From: Agromyces sp. H17E-10
Lineage (GTDB): Bacteria > Actinomycetota > Actinomycetes > Actinomycetales > Microbacteriaceae
NCBI RefSeq assembly: GCF_022919715.1
Contig: NZ_CP095042.1
Coordinates: forward strand, 620,001 to 684,000
Direction: 5' to 3'
DNA: 64,000 bases
The notes under the pieces were generated by a model, which saw nothing but the letters and a program-made list of their open reading frames with translations, was not told where the DNA came from and did not search any database. Shown here one piece after another: positions 55,148 through 64,000 of the stretch (position 1 is the first letter of the stretch; each line of letters begins with the position of its first letter). The translations under genes and the position numbers were made by a program.

Positions 55148-55642
55148 TCAGACTCCGCCCGCCGAGAGCTCGCCGAGCGGCCACGATCCCGCGATCCGGC
55201 CGTGATGCGAGGTCTCCGGCGGGCGGAGTCGCACGAGTGCGACCGTGCCGAGGTCGAGCCGCTCACCCCGATGCACGCGGCCGTGACGCTTCGCCGTCAC
55301 GTGCGGGCGGAAGTCGGGTCGCAGGCGCACGAGGTCGACGCCGAGTTCGCGCAGCCTCGCGATCGTCGCGGCCCGCAGGGCGGCGATCTCACCGCCGTCG
55401 CGCACGAGCGAGACGGGGATGTCGCGGCGGGGGCCGAACATCGCGTCGTCGCCGACCGCGACCGAGATCGGCCGCGGTGCGGCCTCGCGCGCGACGCCCG
55501 CCAGCGCCGCCACCAGCGCGTCGGCGTCGAGGTCGGTCTCGAACGGTTCGACGAGGGTCACGTGCAGCGGCCATTGCGCGACCGTGAACACCTCGCCGGC
55601 GGCGAGGGGCTCCAGCGGCAGCACCACGACGTACCGTGCCAT
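55148..55642 (-). CDS. 2'-5' RNA ligase family (2H phosphoesterase) protein
   Basis: 164-residue 2H-superfamily protein with the two catalytic HxT motifs, LHVTLVEPF (about 27-35) and PHVTAKRHG (about 113-121). These enzymes act as 2',3'-cyclic phosphodiesterases or RNA-end processing enzymes; the substrate here is unknown. Its ATG shares one base with the stop of the DUF1622 gene upstream, so the two are translationally coupled. Confidence 0.83.
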   Translation of the reverse strand: MARYVVVLPLEPLAAGEVFTVAQWPLHVTLVEPFETDLDADALVAALAGVAREAAPRPISVAVGDDAMFGPRRDIPVSLVRDGGEIAALRAATIARLRELGVDLVRLRPDFRPHVTAKRHGRVHRGERLDLGTVALVRLRPPETSHHGRIAGSWPLGELSAGGV

Positions 55643-56058
55643 CAGCGGGCAGTGGCCGTCGCCGATTCGTCGTCGCCGACGACCGTCGCGTCGTCGTCGC
55701 GCGGTTCACCCGCCGTCGTGTCACGCCGCCGCTGCCACGGCCATCGCCCGTCGATCTCGACCGCGAGCGACCAGCTGAGGAACGTCCGGATGAGCACGAT
55801 GATGCCGAGCACGCCGACCGACTCGAGCGTCGGGGTGACGGCGACGGTGCGGATGATATCGGCGGCGACGAGCAGTTCGAGGCCGATCAGGATGCCCCGG
55901 CCGAGCACCCTGCGGAAGCGTTCGTAGACCGGTCCCGTGTTGCGCAGGCGCCGGACCGCGGCATCCACCATCGCGTACAGCACCCCGATGACGATCGCGA
56001 GCACGCCGACGACGTCGATGACCTCGCCCGCGCGGGTGATGATCTGGCCGAAGTCCAT
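55642..56058 (-). CDS. DUF1622 family membrane protein
   Basis: 138-residue protein with three predicted spans: EVIDVVGVLAIVIGVLYAMVDA, then VLGRGILIGLELLVAADIIRTV and SVGVLGIIVLIRTFLSWSLAVEIDGRWPW, ending in an acidic, disordered-looking tail. The GRGILIGLELLVAADII and RTFLSWSL stretches are typical of DUF1622. ATG 56058 is chosen because AGGAGGG lies just upstream; an earlier ATG six codons up overlaps that site. Function unknown. Confidence 0.8.
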   Translation of the reverse strand: MDFGQIITRAGEVIDVVGVLAIVIGVLYAMVDAAVRRLRNTGPVYERFRRVLGRGILIGLELLVAADIIRTVAVTPTLESVGVLGIIVLIRTFLSWSLAVEIDGRWPWQRRRDTTAGEPRDDDATVVGDDESATATAR

Positions 56059-56142
56059 GGCACCCTCCTGCCGCACACGCTAGACCCGGGTGGGGCGGAG
56101 GCCCGTCGACGCAGCCCGCGTGGCGCGGAGGCGGGGACGCGA

Positions 56143-56174
56143 AGGGGGCGGACGCCGGCCGGCGTCCGCCCCCT
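56143..56174 (-). terminator. Terminator of the PEPCK gene
   Basis: Perfect 32-bp palindrome, 18 bp beyond the PEPCK stop codon; with a small central loop it gives a strong GC-rich hairpin. Confidence 0.75.
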
Positions 56175-56191
56175 CGGGACCGCGGTGATCG

Positions 56192-58075
56192 CTACTCGGC
56201 GACGGGCGACGAGGCGTGCTCGAGGTGGTAGCGCAGGCTCGAGAGCTCGGCCTTCAGCGCCGCGGGCACGCGGTCGCCGAACTGGGCGAAGTACTCGTCG
56301 GTCAGGTCGCACTCGGCGAGCCACGAGTCACGGTCCACGTCGAAGAGCTGCGCGAGGGTCTCGTCGCTGAGTTCGAGGCCGTCGAGGTCGAGCGAGTCGG
56401 CGGCCGGCAGCAGGCCGATGGGGGTCTCGACCGTGTCGGCGGTGCCCTCGACGCGGCCGACGATCCACTCGAGCACGCGCGAGTTCTCGCCGAACCCGGG
56501 CCACAGGAACGAGCCGTCGGCGCCCTTGCGGAACCAGTTGACCTGGAAGATCTTCGGCGCGTTCTGGCCGAGCACGCGGCCCATCTTCACCCAGTGGCCC
56601 CAGTAGTCGGCCATGTTGTAGCCGCAGAACGGCAGCATCGCGAACGGGTCACGGCGCAGCTCGCCGACGGTGCCCTCGGCCGCAGCCGTCTTCTCCGACG
56701 AGATGGTCGCACCCATGAAGACGCCGTGCTTCCACGAGCGGGCCTCGGCCACGAGCGGCACGTTCGTCGCACGACGACCGCCGAACAGGATCGCGTCGAT
56801 CGGCACGCCGTCGTGGGCGTCCCAGTCGTCGGAGATCTGCGGGCACTGGGCGGCGGCGACCGTGAAGCGCGAGTTCGGGTGCGCGGCCGGACGACCCGAG
56901 GCGGGCGTCCAGGGGTTGCCCTCCCAGTCGGTGAGCTCGGCCGGGACCTCGTCGGTCAGGCCCTCCCACCAGACGTCGCCGTCGGGGCGGAGCGCCACGT
57001 TCGTGAAGATCGTGTTGCCCCAGAGCGTCTGCACCGCGGTCGGGTTCGTCGACTCACCCGTGCCGGGCGCGACGCCGAAGAAGCCGGCCTCGGGGTTGAT
57101 CGCGTAGAGGCGGCCGTCCTCGCCGGGACGCATCCAGGCGATGTCATCGCCGATCGTCTCGACCTTCCAGCCCGGGATCGTGGGCTGCAGCATCGCGAGG
57201 TTCGTCTTGCCGCAGGCCGAGGGGAACGCCGCAGCCACGTGGTACGACTTGCCCTCGGGCGAGGTGATCTTGATGAGCAGCATGTGCTCGGCGAGCCAGC
57301 CCTCGTCGCGCGCCATCACCGAGGCGATGCGCAGCGCGAAGCACTTCTTCGCGAGCAGGGCGTTGCCGCCGTAGCCCGAGCCGTACGACCAGATCTCGCG
57401 CGAGTCGGGGAACTGCACGATGTACTTCTCGTCGTTGCAGGGCCACTCGATCTCGGCGCGGTGGTGGCCGACGCCGTCGACGAGCGGGTAACCGACCGAG
57501 TGCACGGTGCGCACCCAGGGCTCGCCGGCCTCGATGAGGCGGTAGACCTGCTCGCCCATGCGGGTCATGATGCCCATCGACAGCACGACGTAGGGCGAGT
57601 CGGTGATCTCGACGCCGAGCTGCGAGATCGGGCCGCCGAGCGGGCCCATCGAGAAGGGCACGACGTACATCGTGCGGCCCTTCATCGAGCCGTCGAAGAC
57701 CTCGGTGAGTTCGTCGCGCATCTCGCGCGGGTCGCGCCAGTTGTTCGTCGGGCCCGCGTCCTCCTCGTAGGTCGAGCAGATGAAGGTGCGGTCCTCGACG
57801 CGCGCGACGTCGGAGGGGTCGGTGCGCGCGAGGTAGCTGTTGGGGCGCCACTCGGGGTTGAGCTTGATGAGCTTGCCCTCGGCCACGAGCTGGCGCTCGA
57901 GCAGGTCGGCCTCGTGCTGCGAACCGTCGCACCACACGACGGCGTCGGGCTTCGTGAGGCCGGCGATCTCGTCGACCCAGGCGCGAAGGGCCGGGTCGGT
58001 GGTGCCGCGCTGCGCGTGGCCTTCGCCGTATGACTGGGTGCCGTCCGTGTCGGTCGAGAGCCCGGAGATGGTCAT
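56192..58075 (-). CDS. pckG: Phosphoenolpyruvate carboxykinase (GTP)
   Basis: Interconverts oxaloacetate plus GTP and phosphoenolpyruvate plus GDP plus CO2; the entry point of gluconeogenesis. The 627-residue protein contains [40 protein letters not shown], the P-loop [13 protein letters not shown] with its reactive Cys, [20 protein letters not shown] and [14 protein letters not shown], all typical of GTP-type PEPCK. ATG 58075 has GGAAGGG just upstream. Divergent from a RamB-like regulator, which probably ties it to acetate or carbon status. Confidence 0.95.
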   Translation of the reverse strand: MTISGLSTDTDGTQSYGEGHAQRGTTDPALRAWVDEIAGLTKPDAVVWCDGSQHEADLLERQLVAEGKLIKLNPEWRPNSYLARTDPSDVARVEDRTFICSTYEEDAGPTNNWRDPREMRDELTEVFDGSMKGRTMYVVPFSMGPLGGPISQLGVEITDSPYVVLSMGIMTRMGEQVYRLIEAGEPWVRTVHSVGYPLVDGVGHHRAEIEWPCNDEKYIVQFPDSREIWSYGSGYGGNALLAKKCFALRIASVMARDEGWLAEHMLLIKITSPEGKSYHVAAAFPSACGKTNLAMLQPTIPGWKVETIGDDIAWMRPGEDGRLYAINPEAGFFGVAPGTGESTNPTAVQTLWGNTIFTNVALRPDGDVWWEGLTDEVPAELTDWEGNPWTPASGRPAAHPNSRFTVAAAQCPQISDDWDAHDGVPIDAILFGGRRATNVPLVAEARSWKHGVFMGATISSEKTAAAEGTVGELRRDPFAMLPFCGYNMADYWGHWVKMGRVLGQNAPKIFQVNWFRKGADGSFLWPGFGENSRVLEWIVGRVEGTADTVETPIGLLPAADSLDLDGLELSDETLAQLFDVDRDSWLAECDLTDEYFAQFGDRVPAALKAELSSLRYHLEHASSPVAE

Positions 58076-58169
58076 CGTCGTCCCTTCCAAATGCTGCCCG
58101 GCACGGCGCCGGATCGGTTCGTATTTCCAGAATGCGCCTCTTCGCGGCATCCCACCCGCCAAATCGGGT

Positions 58170-58202
58170 GTTAAGAATCTGCGATCTTTCGATATTCTTA
58201 AC
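58170..58202. promoter_or_regulatory. Inverted repeat between pckG and the RamB-like regulator
   Basis: GTTAAGAAT (58170-58178) and ATTCTTAAC (58194-58202) are perfect 9-bp arms 15 nt apart. They overlap a candidate -10 TATTCT (58193-58198) that ends 6 nt before the regulator's ATG. A strong candidate autoregulatory operator that could also act on pckG. Confidence 0.65.
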
Positions 58203-58204
58203 GG

Positions 58205-59647
58205 ATGAAGGCAGGCTCCCCCGATCTCGCGACCCTCGGCCACCGCATACGCCATTTCCGCGGCGAGCGCGGGCTCACGCTCGACCAGCTCGGCGACGCC
58301 GTCGGCATGGCCGGCAGCCAGCTCTCCCTCATCGAGAACGGCAAGCGAGAGCCGAAGCTCTCGACGCTCGACGCCCTCGCGGCGGCGCTCGGCGTCGACC
58401 TCGCCGACCTGCTCTCGCGCGAGGCGCCGAGCCGTCGGGCCGCACTCGAGCTCGAGCTCGGTCGCGCCCAGTCGGGTCCGCTGTACGCGAGCCTCGGGCT
58501 GCCGCCCGTGAAACCCTCGCGCGGAATCACCGACGAGACGCTCGAAGCGGTCGTGGGCCTCCACCGCGAGCTGCAGCGCCGCGCGTCGGAGGCGATCGCG
58601 ACGCCCGAGGAGGCGCGGCGCGCGAACACCGACCTGCGCGAGCGCATGCGCGGGCAGCACAACTACCTGCGCGACATCGAGGCCCTCGCCGAGGAGCAGG
58701 TGCGCGCCTCCGGGCACCGGTCGGGCGCGCTCACCCACCGCGAGGTCGGCGTGATGGCCGAGAAGCTCGGCTTCCAGCTCATCTACGTCGACGACCTGCC
58801 CGACTCGACCCGCTCGATCACCGACCTCGCGAACGGGCGCATCTACCTGCCGCCCGCCTCGATCCCGGGCGGACACGGCCTGCGCTCGATGGCGCTGCAG
58901 GCGATGGCGCACCGACTCCTCGGGCACACTCCCCCGGCCAGTTACGACGAGTTCCTCTGGCAGCGCCTTGAGATCAACTACTTCGCGGCGGCGTGCCTCA
59001 TGCCGCAGGACGCGTCGGTCGCGTTCCTGCAGGAGGCGAAGAAGGAGAAGCGACTCGCGATCGAGGACTTCCGCGACGCGTTCGGCGTCACCCACGAGGC
59101 GGCGGCGCTGCGGTTCACGAACCTCGCGACCGAGCACCTCGACATGACCCTGCACTTCCTGCGGGTGAACGGCGACGGCGCACTGCTCAAGGGCTACGAG
59201 AACGACGGGCTGCCGCTGCCGACCGACGTGACGGGCTCGATCGAGGGCCAGTGGGTGTGCAAGAAGTGGAGTGCCCGCACCGCCTTCGAGCACACCAACC
59301 GCACGACCGAGAACTACCAGTACACCGACACCCCGGCGGGCACCTTCTGGTGCGCGACCCAGACCGGCCGAACGGATGCCGCGGAGTTCTCGATCACGGT
59401 CGGCGTGCCGTTCGCGCAGGCCAAGTGGTTCCGCGGTCGCGAGACGACGGTGCGCGCGGTGTCGACGTGCCCCGACGAGTCGTGCTGCCGCCGTGCCCCC
59501 TCGGAGCTCGCCGAGCGGTGGGCGGGCCAGGCCTGGCCGAGCGCGCGGCTGCACGCGCACGTGCTCTCCCCGCTGCCCTCGGGCACCTTCCCCGGCGTCG
59601 ACGACGTGTCGGTGTACGAGTTCCTCGAGGCGCACGCCGGGCAGTAG
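58205..59647 (+). CDS. RamB-like XRE-family transcriptional regulator
   Basis: Regulator of the RamB/PrpR type (acetate or propionate metabolism in other actinobacteria), 480 residues. XRE HTH at about 8-65 ([38 protein letters not shown]). The central domain resembles IrrE-like proteins, but the expected HExxH is replaced by AHRLLGH, so peptidase activity is unlikely. The C-terminal Cys-containing region [11 protein letters not shown] is like DUF2083. The start appears leaderless. Position next to pckG suggests control of the gluconeogenic switch (inference). Confidence 0.86.
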   Translation: MKAGSPDLATLGHRIRHFRGERGLTLDQLGDAVGMAGSQLSLIENGKREPKLSTLDALAAALGVDLADLLSREAPSRRAALELELGRAQSGPLYASLGLPPVKPSRGITDETLEAVVGLHRELQRRASEAIATPEEARRANTDLRERMRGQHNYLRDIEALAEEQVRASGHRSGALTHREVGVMAEKLGFQLIYVDDLPDSTRSITDLANGRIYLPPASIPGGHGLRSMALQAMAHRLLGHTPPASYDEFLWQRLEINYFAAACLMPQDASVAFLQEAKKEKRLAIEDFRDAFGVTHEAAALRFTNLATEHLDMTLHFLRVNGDGALLKGYENDGLPLPTDVTGSIEGQWVCKKWSARTAFEHTNRTTENYQYTDTPAGTFWCATQTGRTDAAEFSITVGVPFAQAKWFRGRETTVRAVSTCPDESCCRRAPSELAERWAGQAWPSARLHAHVLSPLPSGTFPGVDDVSVYEFLEAHAGQ

Positions 59648-59669
59648 GCGCGGCCGGCCCTTCCGATCG

Positions 59670-59692
59670 GGATGCCTCGAGCCGAGGCATCC
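59670..59692 (+). terminator. Terminator of the RamB-like gene
   Basis: GGATGCCTCG and CGAGGCATCC as 10-bp arms with a 3-nt loop, 22 bp after the stop. Confidence 0.7.
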
Positions 59693-59717
59693 GCCGCGCA
59701 ATGAAGTTTCTGTTGCA

Positions 59718-59741
59718 ATAGTGTGTTTGGCACAGTATCGT
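59718..59741 (+). promoter_or_regulatory. Operator-like repeat and -10 before padR-like gene
   Basis: ATAGTGTG (59718-59725) and CACAGTAT (59731-59738) form an inverted repeat with one mismatch. TATCGT (59736-59741) as -10 ends 7 nt before the ATG, implying a leaderless, self-repressed gene. Confidence 0.5.
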
Positions 59742-59748
59742 GTGAGGC

Positions 59749-60090
59749 ATGAACCTCGATGAGACGACCGCCGGGCACCTGCAAGAGCTGCGCCGCGGCA
59801 CCGTCGTGCTCGCCTGCCTCGTGCGGCTGCGCACGCCCGACTACGGCTACGCACTGCTCGAGTCGCTCAACTCGCTCGGCATCCTCGTCGACGCCAACAC
59901 GCTCTACCCGCTGCTGCGCCGGCTCGAGAAGCAGGGGCTGCTCACGAGCGAGTGGAACACCGACGAGGCGAGGCCCCGCAAGTTCTATCGCACGAGCCCG
60001 ACCGGCGAGCTCCTCGCCGACACCCTCATGACCGACTGGCGACGCATCGACGATGCCCTCGCCCGCCTCACCGACGGAGACGAATCATGA
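59749..60090 (+). CDS. PadR-family transcriptional regulator
   Basis: 113-residue winged-helix regulator: [25 protein letters not shown], then [21 protein letters not shown] (recognition helix and wing) and [11 protein letters not shown]. It overlaps the next gene (ATGA), and PadR genes are commonly paired with HAAS-domain membrane proteins as here. Probable repressor of its own operon. Confidence 0.9.
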   Translation: MNLDETTAGHLQELRRGTVVLACLVRLRTPDYGYALLESLNSLGILVDANTLYPLLRRLEKQGLLTSEWNTDEARPRKFYRTSPTGELLADTLMTDWRRIDDALARLTDGDES

Positions 60091-61067
60091 ACGCCACCAC
60101 CAGCCTGACCGACCGCTACGTCTGGGCCGCCGGCCGCAGCGTGCCCGAGGCCCAGCGCGACGAGCTCGAGCGAGAGTTGCGCGAACGCATCGGCGACGCG
60201 ACCGACGCACTCGTCGACGAGGGGCAGGCGCCGGCCGACGCCGAGCACGCCGCACTGACGGCGCTCGGCGACCCGGCCGCCCTCGCCGCCGACTACATCG
60301 GGCGCCCGCTGCAACTCATCGGCCCGCGCTACTTCCTCGTGTGGTGGCGGCTGCTGAAGTTCCTGCTCGCGCTCGTGCTCCCGATCGCGGTCGCCGGCAT
60401 CACGCTCGGGCAGCTGCTGTCGGGCGTCGAGGTCGGCGAGGTCATCGGCAGCGCGGTCTCGGGCGCGCTCTCGGTCGGCGTGCACCTCTGCTTCTGGACG
60501 ACGCTCGTCTTCGCGATCCTCGAACGGGTGCCCGCCGCCCCCGGGCAGCGCGGCATCGATCTCGAGTGGAAGCCCGAGATGCTGCCGCAGATCGCCGACG
60601 ACGGCCGCACCAACCGGCTCGTCGACCTCGTCTCGTCGCTCGTGCTGCTCGGCATCTTCGGCGTGCTGCTCGTCGTACAGCAGTTCGGGCTGCCGTGGGT
60701 CGACGCGCTCTCGTCGATGCCGCTCCTCGACCCGGCGCTGTGGAGCTTCTGGCTGCCGTATTTCCTCGTTCTCATCGTGCTCGAGGCGGCGTTCGCGATC
60801 GCCGTGTACGTCCGTGGCTGGACGTGGGGCCTCGCGGGCATCAACCTCGTGCTCGGCGCCGCTTGGGTCGTGCCCGGCCTGTGGCTCTGGGCGACCGGGC
60901 AGCTCTTCAACCCGGCGGCTCTCGAGGCGGTCGGCTGGCCGTGGGGCGAGGCGGGCGCCGTGATCGCGCCCATCGTCGTGGTGGTCGTGATCGCCGCCGC
61001 CGCGTGGGACGTCGTCGACGGCTTCATCAAGGCGGCCCGGTCGCAGCAGCGCATCACGGCCGTGTGA
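60087..61067 (+). CDS. HAAS-domain (permease prefix) membrane protein
   Basis: 326-residue membrane protein. The N-terminal soluble segment (about 1-75) has the HAAS-like signature of helices around EAQRDELERELRERIGDATDAL and ALTALGDPAALAADYIGRP. At least five membrane spans follow. It is translationally coupled to the PadR regulator, the standard arrangement for this family. The molecular role is unknown; a link to envelope or stress sensing is inference. Confidence 0.82.
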   Translation: MNATTSLTDRYVWAAGRSVPEAQRDELERELRERIGDATDALVDEGQAPADAEHAALTALGDPAALAADYIGRPLQLIGPRYFLVWWRLLKFLLALVLPIAVAGITLGQLLSGVEVGEVIGSAVSGALSVGVHLCFWTTLVFAILERVPAAPGQRGIDLEWKPEMLPQIADDGRTNRLVDLVSSLVLLGIFGVLLVVQQFGLPWVDALSSMPLLDPALWSFWLPYFLVLIVLEAAFAIAVYVRGWTWGLAGINLVLGAAWVVPGLWLWATGQLFNPAALEAVGWPWGEAGAVIAPIVVVVVIAAAAWDVVDGFIKAARSQQRITAV

Positions 61068-61085
61068 ACGCGGCGGCATGAACAC

Positions 61086-61128
61086 GGATGCCTCGGGGCC
61101 GGCGATGATCGCCGGCCCCGAGGCATCC
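61086..61128. terminator. Bidirectional terminator between HAAS and SDR genes
   Basis: Near-perfect palindrome with 21-nt arms around one central base; both outer arms are copies of GGATGCCTCG. It separates convergent genes. Confidence 0.85.
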
Positions 61129-61147
61129 TGTCGCGAGGTTCGTCAGG

Positions 61148-61936
61148 TCACTTCGGCTGCATGCGGATCGCGCCGTCGAGGCGGATGACCTCGCCGTTGA
61201 GCATGGGGTTCGCGATGATCGAACGCACGAGGGCGGCGTACTCGGTGGGGTGGCCGAGCCGGGAGGGGTGCGGCACCTGCGCCTCGAGCGAGGCGCGGAC
61301 CTCGTCGGGCATGCCGGCCATCATGGGCGTCTCGAAGATGCCGGGCGCGATCGTCATGACGCGGATCAGCAGCTTCGAGAGGTCGCGCGCGATCGGCAGG
61401 GTCATGCCCGCGACGCCCGCCTTCGACGCCGAGTAGGCGGCCTGGCCGATCTGGCCGTCGAACGCCGCGACCGACGCCGTGTTCACGATGACGCCGCGCT
61501 CGGCCGTCTCGGGTCCGCCGGCGAGCGAGGAGGTGACGGGCTCGTTCTGCGCCATCGCCGCGGCGGCGAGCCGGGTCACGTTGAAGGTGCCGATGAGGTT
61601 CACCCGGATCGTGCGCTCGAATGCGTCGAGCGGGCCCGCGCCCTCACGGCCGACCGTGCGGTTCGCGGTCACGATGCCGGCGCAGTTCACCGCGACACGG
61701 AGCGGCGCGAGCGCCTGCGCCGCGTCGACCGCGGCCTGCACGTCGGCCTCGTTCGAGACGTCGGCCGCGACGAACCGGGCGTTCTCGCCGAGGGCGGCCG
61801 CGGCCTCCTCGCCGCGGGGCCCGGGCAGGTCGACGATGACGACCGAGGCGCCGCCGTCGATGAGGGCGGCAGCCGTCGCCCGGCCGAGGCCCGAGGCCCC
61901 GCCGGTGACGATCGCGGATGCGCCGCTGAGTTCCAT
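61148..61936 (-). CDS. SDR oxidoreductase, 3-hydroxyacyl-CoA dehydrogenase type II-like
   Basis: NAD-dependent short-chain dehydrogenase, 262 residues. Cofactor motif TGGASGLG near residue 11; [12 protein letters not shown] at about 85; catalytic Ser in [10 protein letters not shown] and YSASK (Tyr/Lys). The insertion [16 protein letters not shown] before the active strand and [11 protein letters not shown] resemble HSD10-type 3-hydroxyacyl-CoA dehydrogenases. Downstream of a thiolase on the same strand, so the pair probably does the last steps of fatty acid or branched-chain breakdown. GGAG precedes the ATG. Confidence 0.87.
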   Translation of the reverse strand: MELSGASAIVTGGASGLGRATAAALIDGGASVVIVDLPGPRGEEAAAALGENARFVAADVSNEADVQAAVDAAQALAPLRVAVNCAGIVTANRTVGREGAGPLDAFERTIRVNLIGTFNVTRLAAAAMAQNEPVTSSLAGGPETAERGVIVNTASVAAFDGQIGQAAYSASKAGVAGMTLPIARDLSKLLIRVMTIAPGIFETPMMAGMPDEVRASLEAQVPHPSRLGHPTEYAALVRSIIANPMLNGEVIRLDGAIRMQPK

Positions 61937-61956
61937 GTGTGCTCCTTCGTGGAGGT

Positions 61957-62019
61957 CGCTCGCTGAGCCTGCCGAAGCGCGCGGTCGTGGTGGTCTCGCT
62001 TCGACAGGCTCAGCGAGCG
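61957..62019. repeat. 23-bp inverted repeat between thiolase and SDR genes
   Basis: 61957-61979 pairs with 61997-62019 with one mismatch and a 17-nt loop. The core CTTCGACAGGCTCAGCGAGC looks like a dispersed genomic repeat of actinobacteria; it probably also forms a hairpin in the transcript. Confidence 0.65.
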
Positions 62020-62029
62020 GGTGGTGCGG

Positions 62030-63205
62030 TCAGATGCGCTCGATGACGGTGGCGTTCGCCATGCCGCCGCCTTCGCACATCGTCTGCAGGCCGAAGCGCC
62101 CGCCGGTCGCCTCGAGCTGGTTGACGAGCGTTGTGAGCAGGCGCGTTCCGGAGGAGCCCAGCGCGTGCCCGAGCGCGATCGCGCCGCCGCGCGGGTTGAG
62201 CTTCTCGGGGTCGGCCCGGGTGTCGGCGAGCCACGCGAGCGGCACCGAGGCGAACGCCTCGTTCACCTCGTACGCGTCGATGTCGTCGTGCGTGAGCCCG
62301 GCTCGCTCGAGCACCTTGGCCGTCGCCGGGATCACGCCCGTGAGCATGTAGAGCGGGTCGCTGCCGACGACCGAGAACGCCCGGAACCGCGCGCGGGGGG
62401 TGAGCCCCAGCTGCGAGGCGCGTTCGGCGCTCATGATGAGGGCTGCGGATGCTCCGTCGGTGAGCGGCGACGAGTTGCCGGGCGTGATGCGCCAGTCGAG
62501 TTCGGGAAAGCGCTCGGCGAGCGCGTCGGTGCGGAACGCCGGCTTGAGCCCCGCGAGCGACTCGGCGCTCGTGCCGGGGCGAACGGTCTCGTCCGTGAGC
62601 GAGTCGACGCCGGGCACGGGCACGACCTCGGTCGCGAAGGCGCCCGACTCGGTCGCGGCGGCCGCGAGCTCGTGCGAGCGCGCGGAGAACGCGTCGAGCT
62701 CGTCGCGCGAGAAGCCCCACTTCGCGGCGATGAGCTCGGCCGAGACGCCCTGGTTCACGAGCCCCTCGGGGTAGCGATTGCGCAGGCGCGAGCCGAAGGG
62801 GTCGGCGCCGGCGGCGCTCGTGCCGAGCGGCACGCGGCTCATCGACTCGACGCCGCAGGCGATCACGATGTCGGCGCTGCCCGCGATGACGGCCTGGGCG
62901 GCGAACGTCGCGGCCTGCTGGCTCGACCCGCACTGCCGGTCGATGGTCGTTCCGGGGACGTGCTCGGGGAAGCCGGCGGCGAGCACCGCGTTGCGGGTGA
63001 TGTTGTAACTCTGCTCGCCGATCTGGCTGACGCAGCCGCCGATGACGTCGTCGACGAGTCCCGGGTCGAGGTCGCTGCGCGAGACGAGCGCGTCGAGCAC
63101 CCCCGCGAGCAGATCGACCGGGTGCACGCCCGAGAGGAGTCCGCCGGGCTTGCCGCGCCCGACGGGGGTGCGCACGACGTCGACGATCACGGCTTCGTTG
63201 CTCAT
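62030..63205 (-). CDS. Acetyl-CoA acetyltransferase family thiolase
   Basis: Thiolase that cleaves 3-ketoacyl-CoA with CoA, 391 residues. Nucleophile Cys92 in DRQCGSSQQA, EVNEAFASVPLAW (His-site equivalent region), NPRGGAIALGHALGSSG with the catalytic His, and a C-terminal CEGGGMANA holding the second Cys. The last motif departs from the usual CIGGGQG, as in thiolases of the steroid/lipid-degrading group. Followed by the SDR gene 93 bp downstream. Confidence 0.9.
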   Translation of the reverse strand: MSNEAVIVDVVRTPVGRGKPGGLLSGVHPVDLLAGVLDALVSRSDLDPGLVDDVIGGCVSQIGEQSYNITRNAVLAAGFPEHVPGTTIDRQCGSSQQAATFAAQAVIAGSADIVIACGVESMSRVPLGTSAAGADPFGSRLRNRYPEGLVNQGVSAELIAAKWGFSRDELDAFSARSHELAAAATESGAFATEVVPVPGVDSLTDETVRPGTSAESLAGLKPAFRTDALAERFPELDWRITPGNSSPLTDGASAALIMSAERASQLGLTPRARFRAFSVVGSDPLYMLTGVIPATAKVLERAGLTHDDIDAYEVNEAFASVPLAWLADTRADPEKLNPRGGAIALGHALGSSGTRLLTTLVNQLEATGGRFGLQTMCEGGGMANATVIERI

Positions 63206-63234
63206 GGCTCCAGCCTACGTCGGCCGCGAACGGC

Positions 63235-63270
63235 GGATGCCCCGGACGCGGACTCGCGCACGGGGCATCC
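63235..63270 (-). terminator. Terminator of the GAPDH gene
   Basis: GGATGCCCCG (63235-63244) and CGGGGCATCC (63261-63270) form 10-bp arms with a 16-nt loop, just beyond the stop at 63289. Confidence 0.6.
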
Positions 63271-63288
63271 GATCGATCGTGAAGCAGG

Positions 63289-64000
63289 TCAGACGGGCAC
63301 GACCTCGCGCTCGAGCGAGGCGAGCACGACGGGCTGGCGCTCGGGGAAGACGATCGGGTGCGAACCCGCCATCGCCTCGATGACGCGCACGACCTGGCAC
63401 GAGTAGCCGTACTCGTTGTCGTACCAGACGTAGAGCACGGTGTCGGTGCCGTCGGCGATCGTGGCGAGGCCGTCGACGATGCCCGCGCGGTTGTTGCCGA
63501 CGAAGTCGGTCGAGACCACCTCGGGCGACTCGATGTAGTCGATCTGCTGGCGCAGCGGCGACGTGAGCGACACCTGGCGGAGGTACTTGTTGATCTCGTC
63601 CTTCGAGGTCGGCCGCTCGAGCTGCAGGTTGAGGATCGCGAGTGACACGTCGGGCGTGGGCACGCGGATCGCCGAGCCGGTGAGCTTGCCCTCGAGCTCG
63701 GGCAGCGCCTTCGAGACGGCCTTCGCCGCACCGGTCTCGGTGATGACCATGTTGAGCGCCGCCGAGCGGCCGCGACGGTCGCCCTTGTGGAAGTTGTCGA
63801 TGAGGTTCTGGTCGTTCGTGAACGAGTGCACGGTCTCGACGTGTCCGCGCACCACGCCGTAGGCGTCGTTGACGGCCTTCAGCACCGGAGTGATCGCGTT
63901 CGTCGTGCACGAAGCCGCCGAGAGGATGCGGTCGGCGTCGACGATGTCGTCGGTGTTGATGCCGTGCACGATGTTCTTGATCGCGCCCTTGCCCGGCGCG
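63289..64000 (-). CDS. Glyceraldehyde-3-phosphate dehydrogenase, long form (5' end outside window)
   Basis: C-terminal 237 residues only; the gene enters from the right edge. It shows APGKGAIKNIVHGIN, the catalytic SAASCTTNAI, FTNDQNLIDNFHKGD, RRGRSAALNMVITETGAAKAV and WYDNEYGYSCQVVRVIE. The IKNIVHGIN and HKGDRRGRSAALN wording matches the long actinobacterial GapB-like form rather than the shorter glycolytic enzyme, suggesting a gluconeogenic or alternative role. This assignment needs the missing N-terminus. Confidence 0.88.
   Translation of the reverse strand, partial: APGKGAIKNIVHGINTDDIVDADRILSAASCTTNAITPVLKAVNDAYGVVRGHVETVHSFTNDQNLIDNFHKGDRRGRSAALNMVITETGAAKAVSKALPELEGKLTGSAIRVPTPDVSLAILNLQLERPTSKDEINKYLRQVSLTSPLRQQIDYIESPEVVSTDFVGNNRAGIVDGLATIADGTDTVLYVWYDNEYGYSCQVVRVIEAMAGSHPIVFPERQPVVLASLEREVVPV

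Noticed and set aside
55148..56058. 2H phosphoesterase and DUF1622 genes as a toxin-antitoxin pair
   Set aside because: They overlap in an operon, but neither resembles a known toxin or antitoxin and one is a multi-span membrane protein.
58076..59854. N-terminal extension of the PEPCK frame to 59854
   Set aside because: The extension is antisense to the RamB-like regulator; the ATG at 58075 has a strong ribosome binding site and matches the family's N-terminus.

Overview
The window is a GC-rich actinobacterial chromosome segment. Gene content and style point to Microbacteriaceae, perhaps Agromyces-like: actinobacterial sdhCDAB, GTP-dependent PEPCK, an FMN riboswitch before ribD-ribE-ribBA-ribH, a RamB-like regulator and giant wall-anchored surface proteins. 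The genus is inference. I recognise no rRNA, tRNA, CRISPR array, transposase or phage gene. About 43 protein genes are supported.

Layout. 14-3531 (minus): manC-type mannose-1-phosphate guanylyltransferase, then two BMP/PnrA-family lipoproteins whose ABC transporter probably lies just left of the window. 3703-7177 (plus): sdhCDAB, closed by a strong hairpin. 7401-31687 (minus): four consecutive very large secreted, wall-anchored proteins (about 3344, 2397, 864 and 1212 residues). They are built from VWA, CnaB/SpaA-like and DUF11-like modules. Each seems to have its own terminator and a promoter region carrying a shared G4/C4 motif. 31928-36504 (plus): YihY/BrkB membrane protein, exonuclease III, TrpS, GNAT and HAD genes. 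36641-42097: a glycerol regulon (glpF-glpK and glpD on minus, divergent SorC-type regulator on plus) with matching palindromic operators. 42229-46006: FMN riboswitch and riboflavin operon. 46105-54131: DUF2269 protein, MHS-type transporter, Cys/Met-rich copper-binding protein, VOC protein, pseudouridine glycosidase plus PfkB kinase, a tiny HTH protein with two operators, and an ABC exporter. 54287-61067: an unrecognised protein, 2H phosphoesterase, DUF1622 protein, PEPCK divergent from a RamB-like regulator, and a PadR/HAAS membrane pair. 61148-64000 (minus): SDR, thiolase and the 3' part of a long-form GAPDH gene.

The most unusual part is the four-gene surface-protein locus of about 24 kb. 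Its products share a roughly 130-150-residue C-terminal module I do not recognise. One of them strings together eleven CnaB-like domains that each keep a Lys/Glu/Asn triad and two cysteines. Window-wide signals include an over-represented word (GGATGCCTCG) concentrated between genes and often paired in terminator hairpins, -10 elements placed 6-7 nt before start codons (leaderless mRNAs), and intergenic repeats that supply stop codons or extend reading frames.
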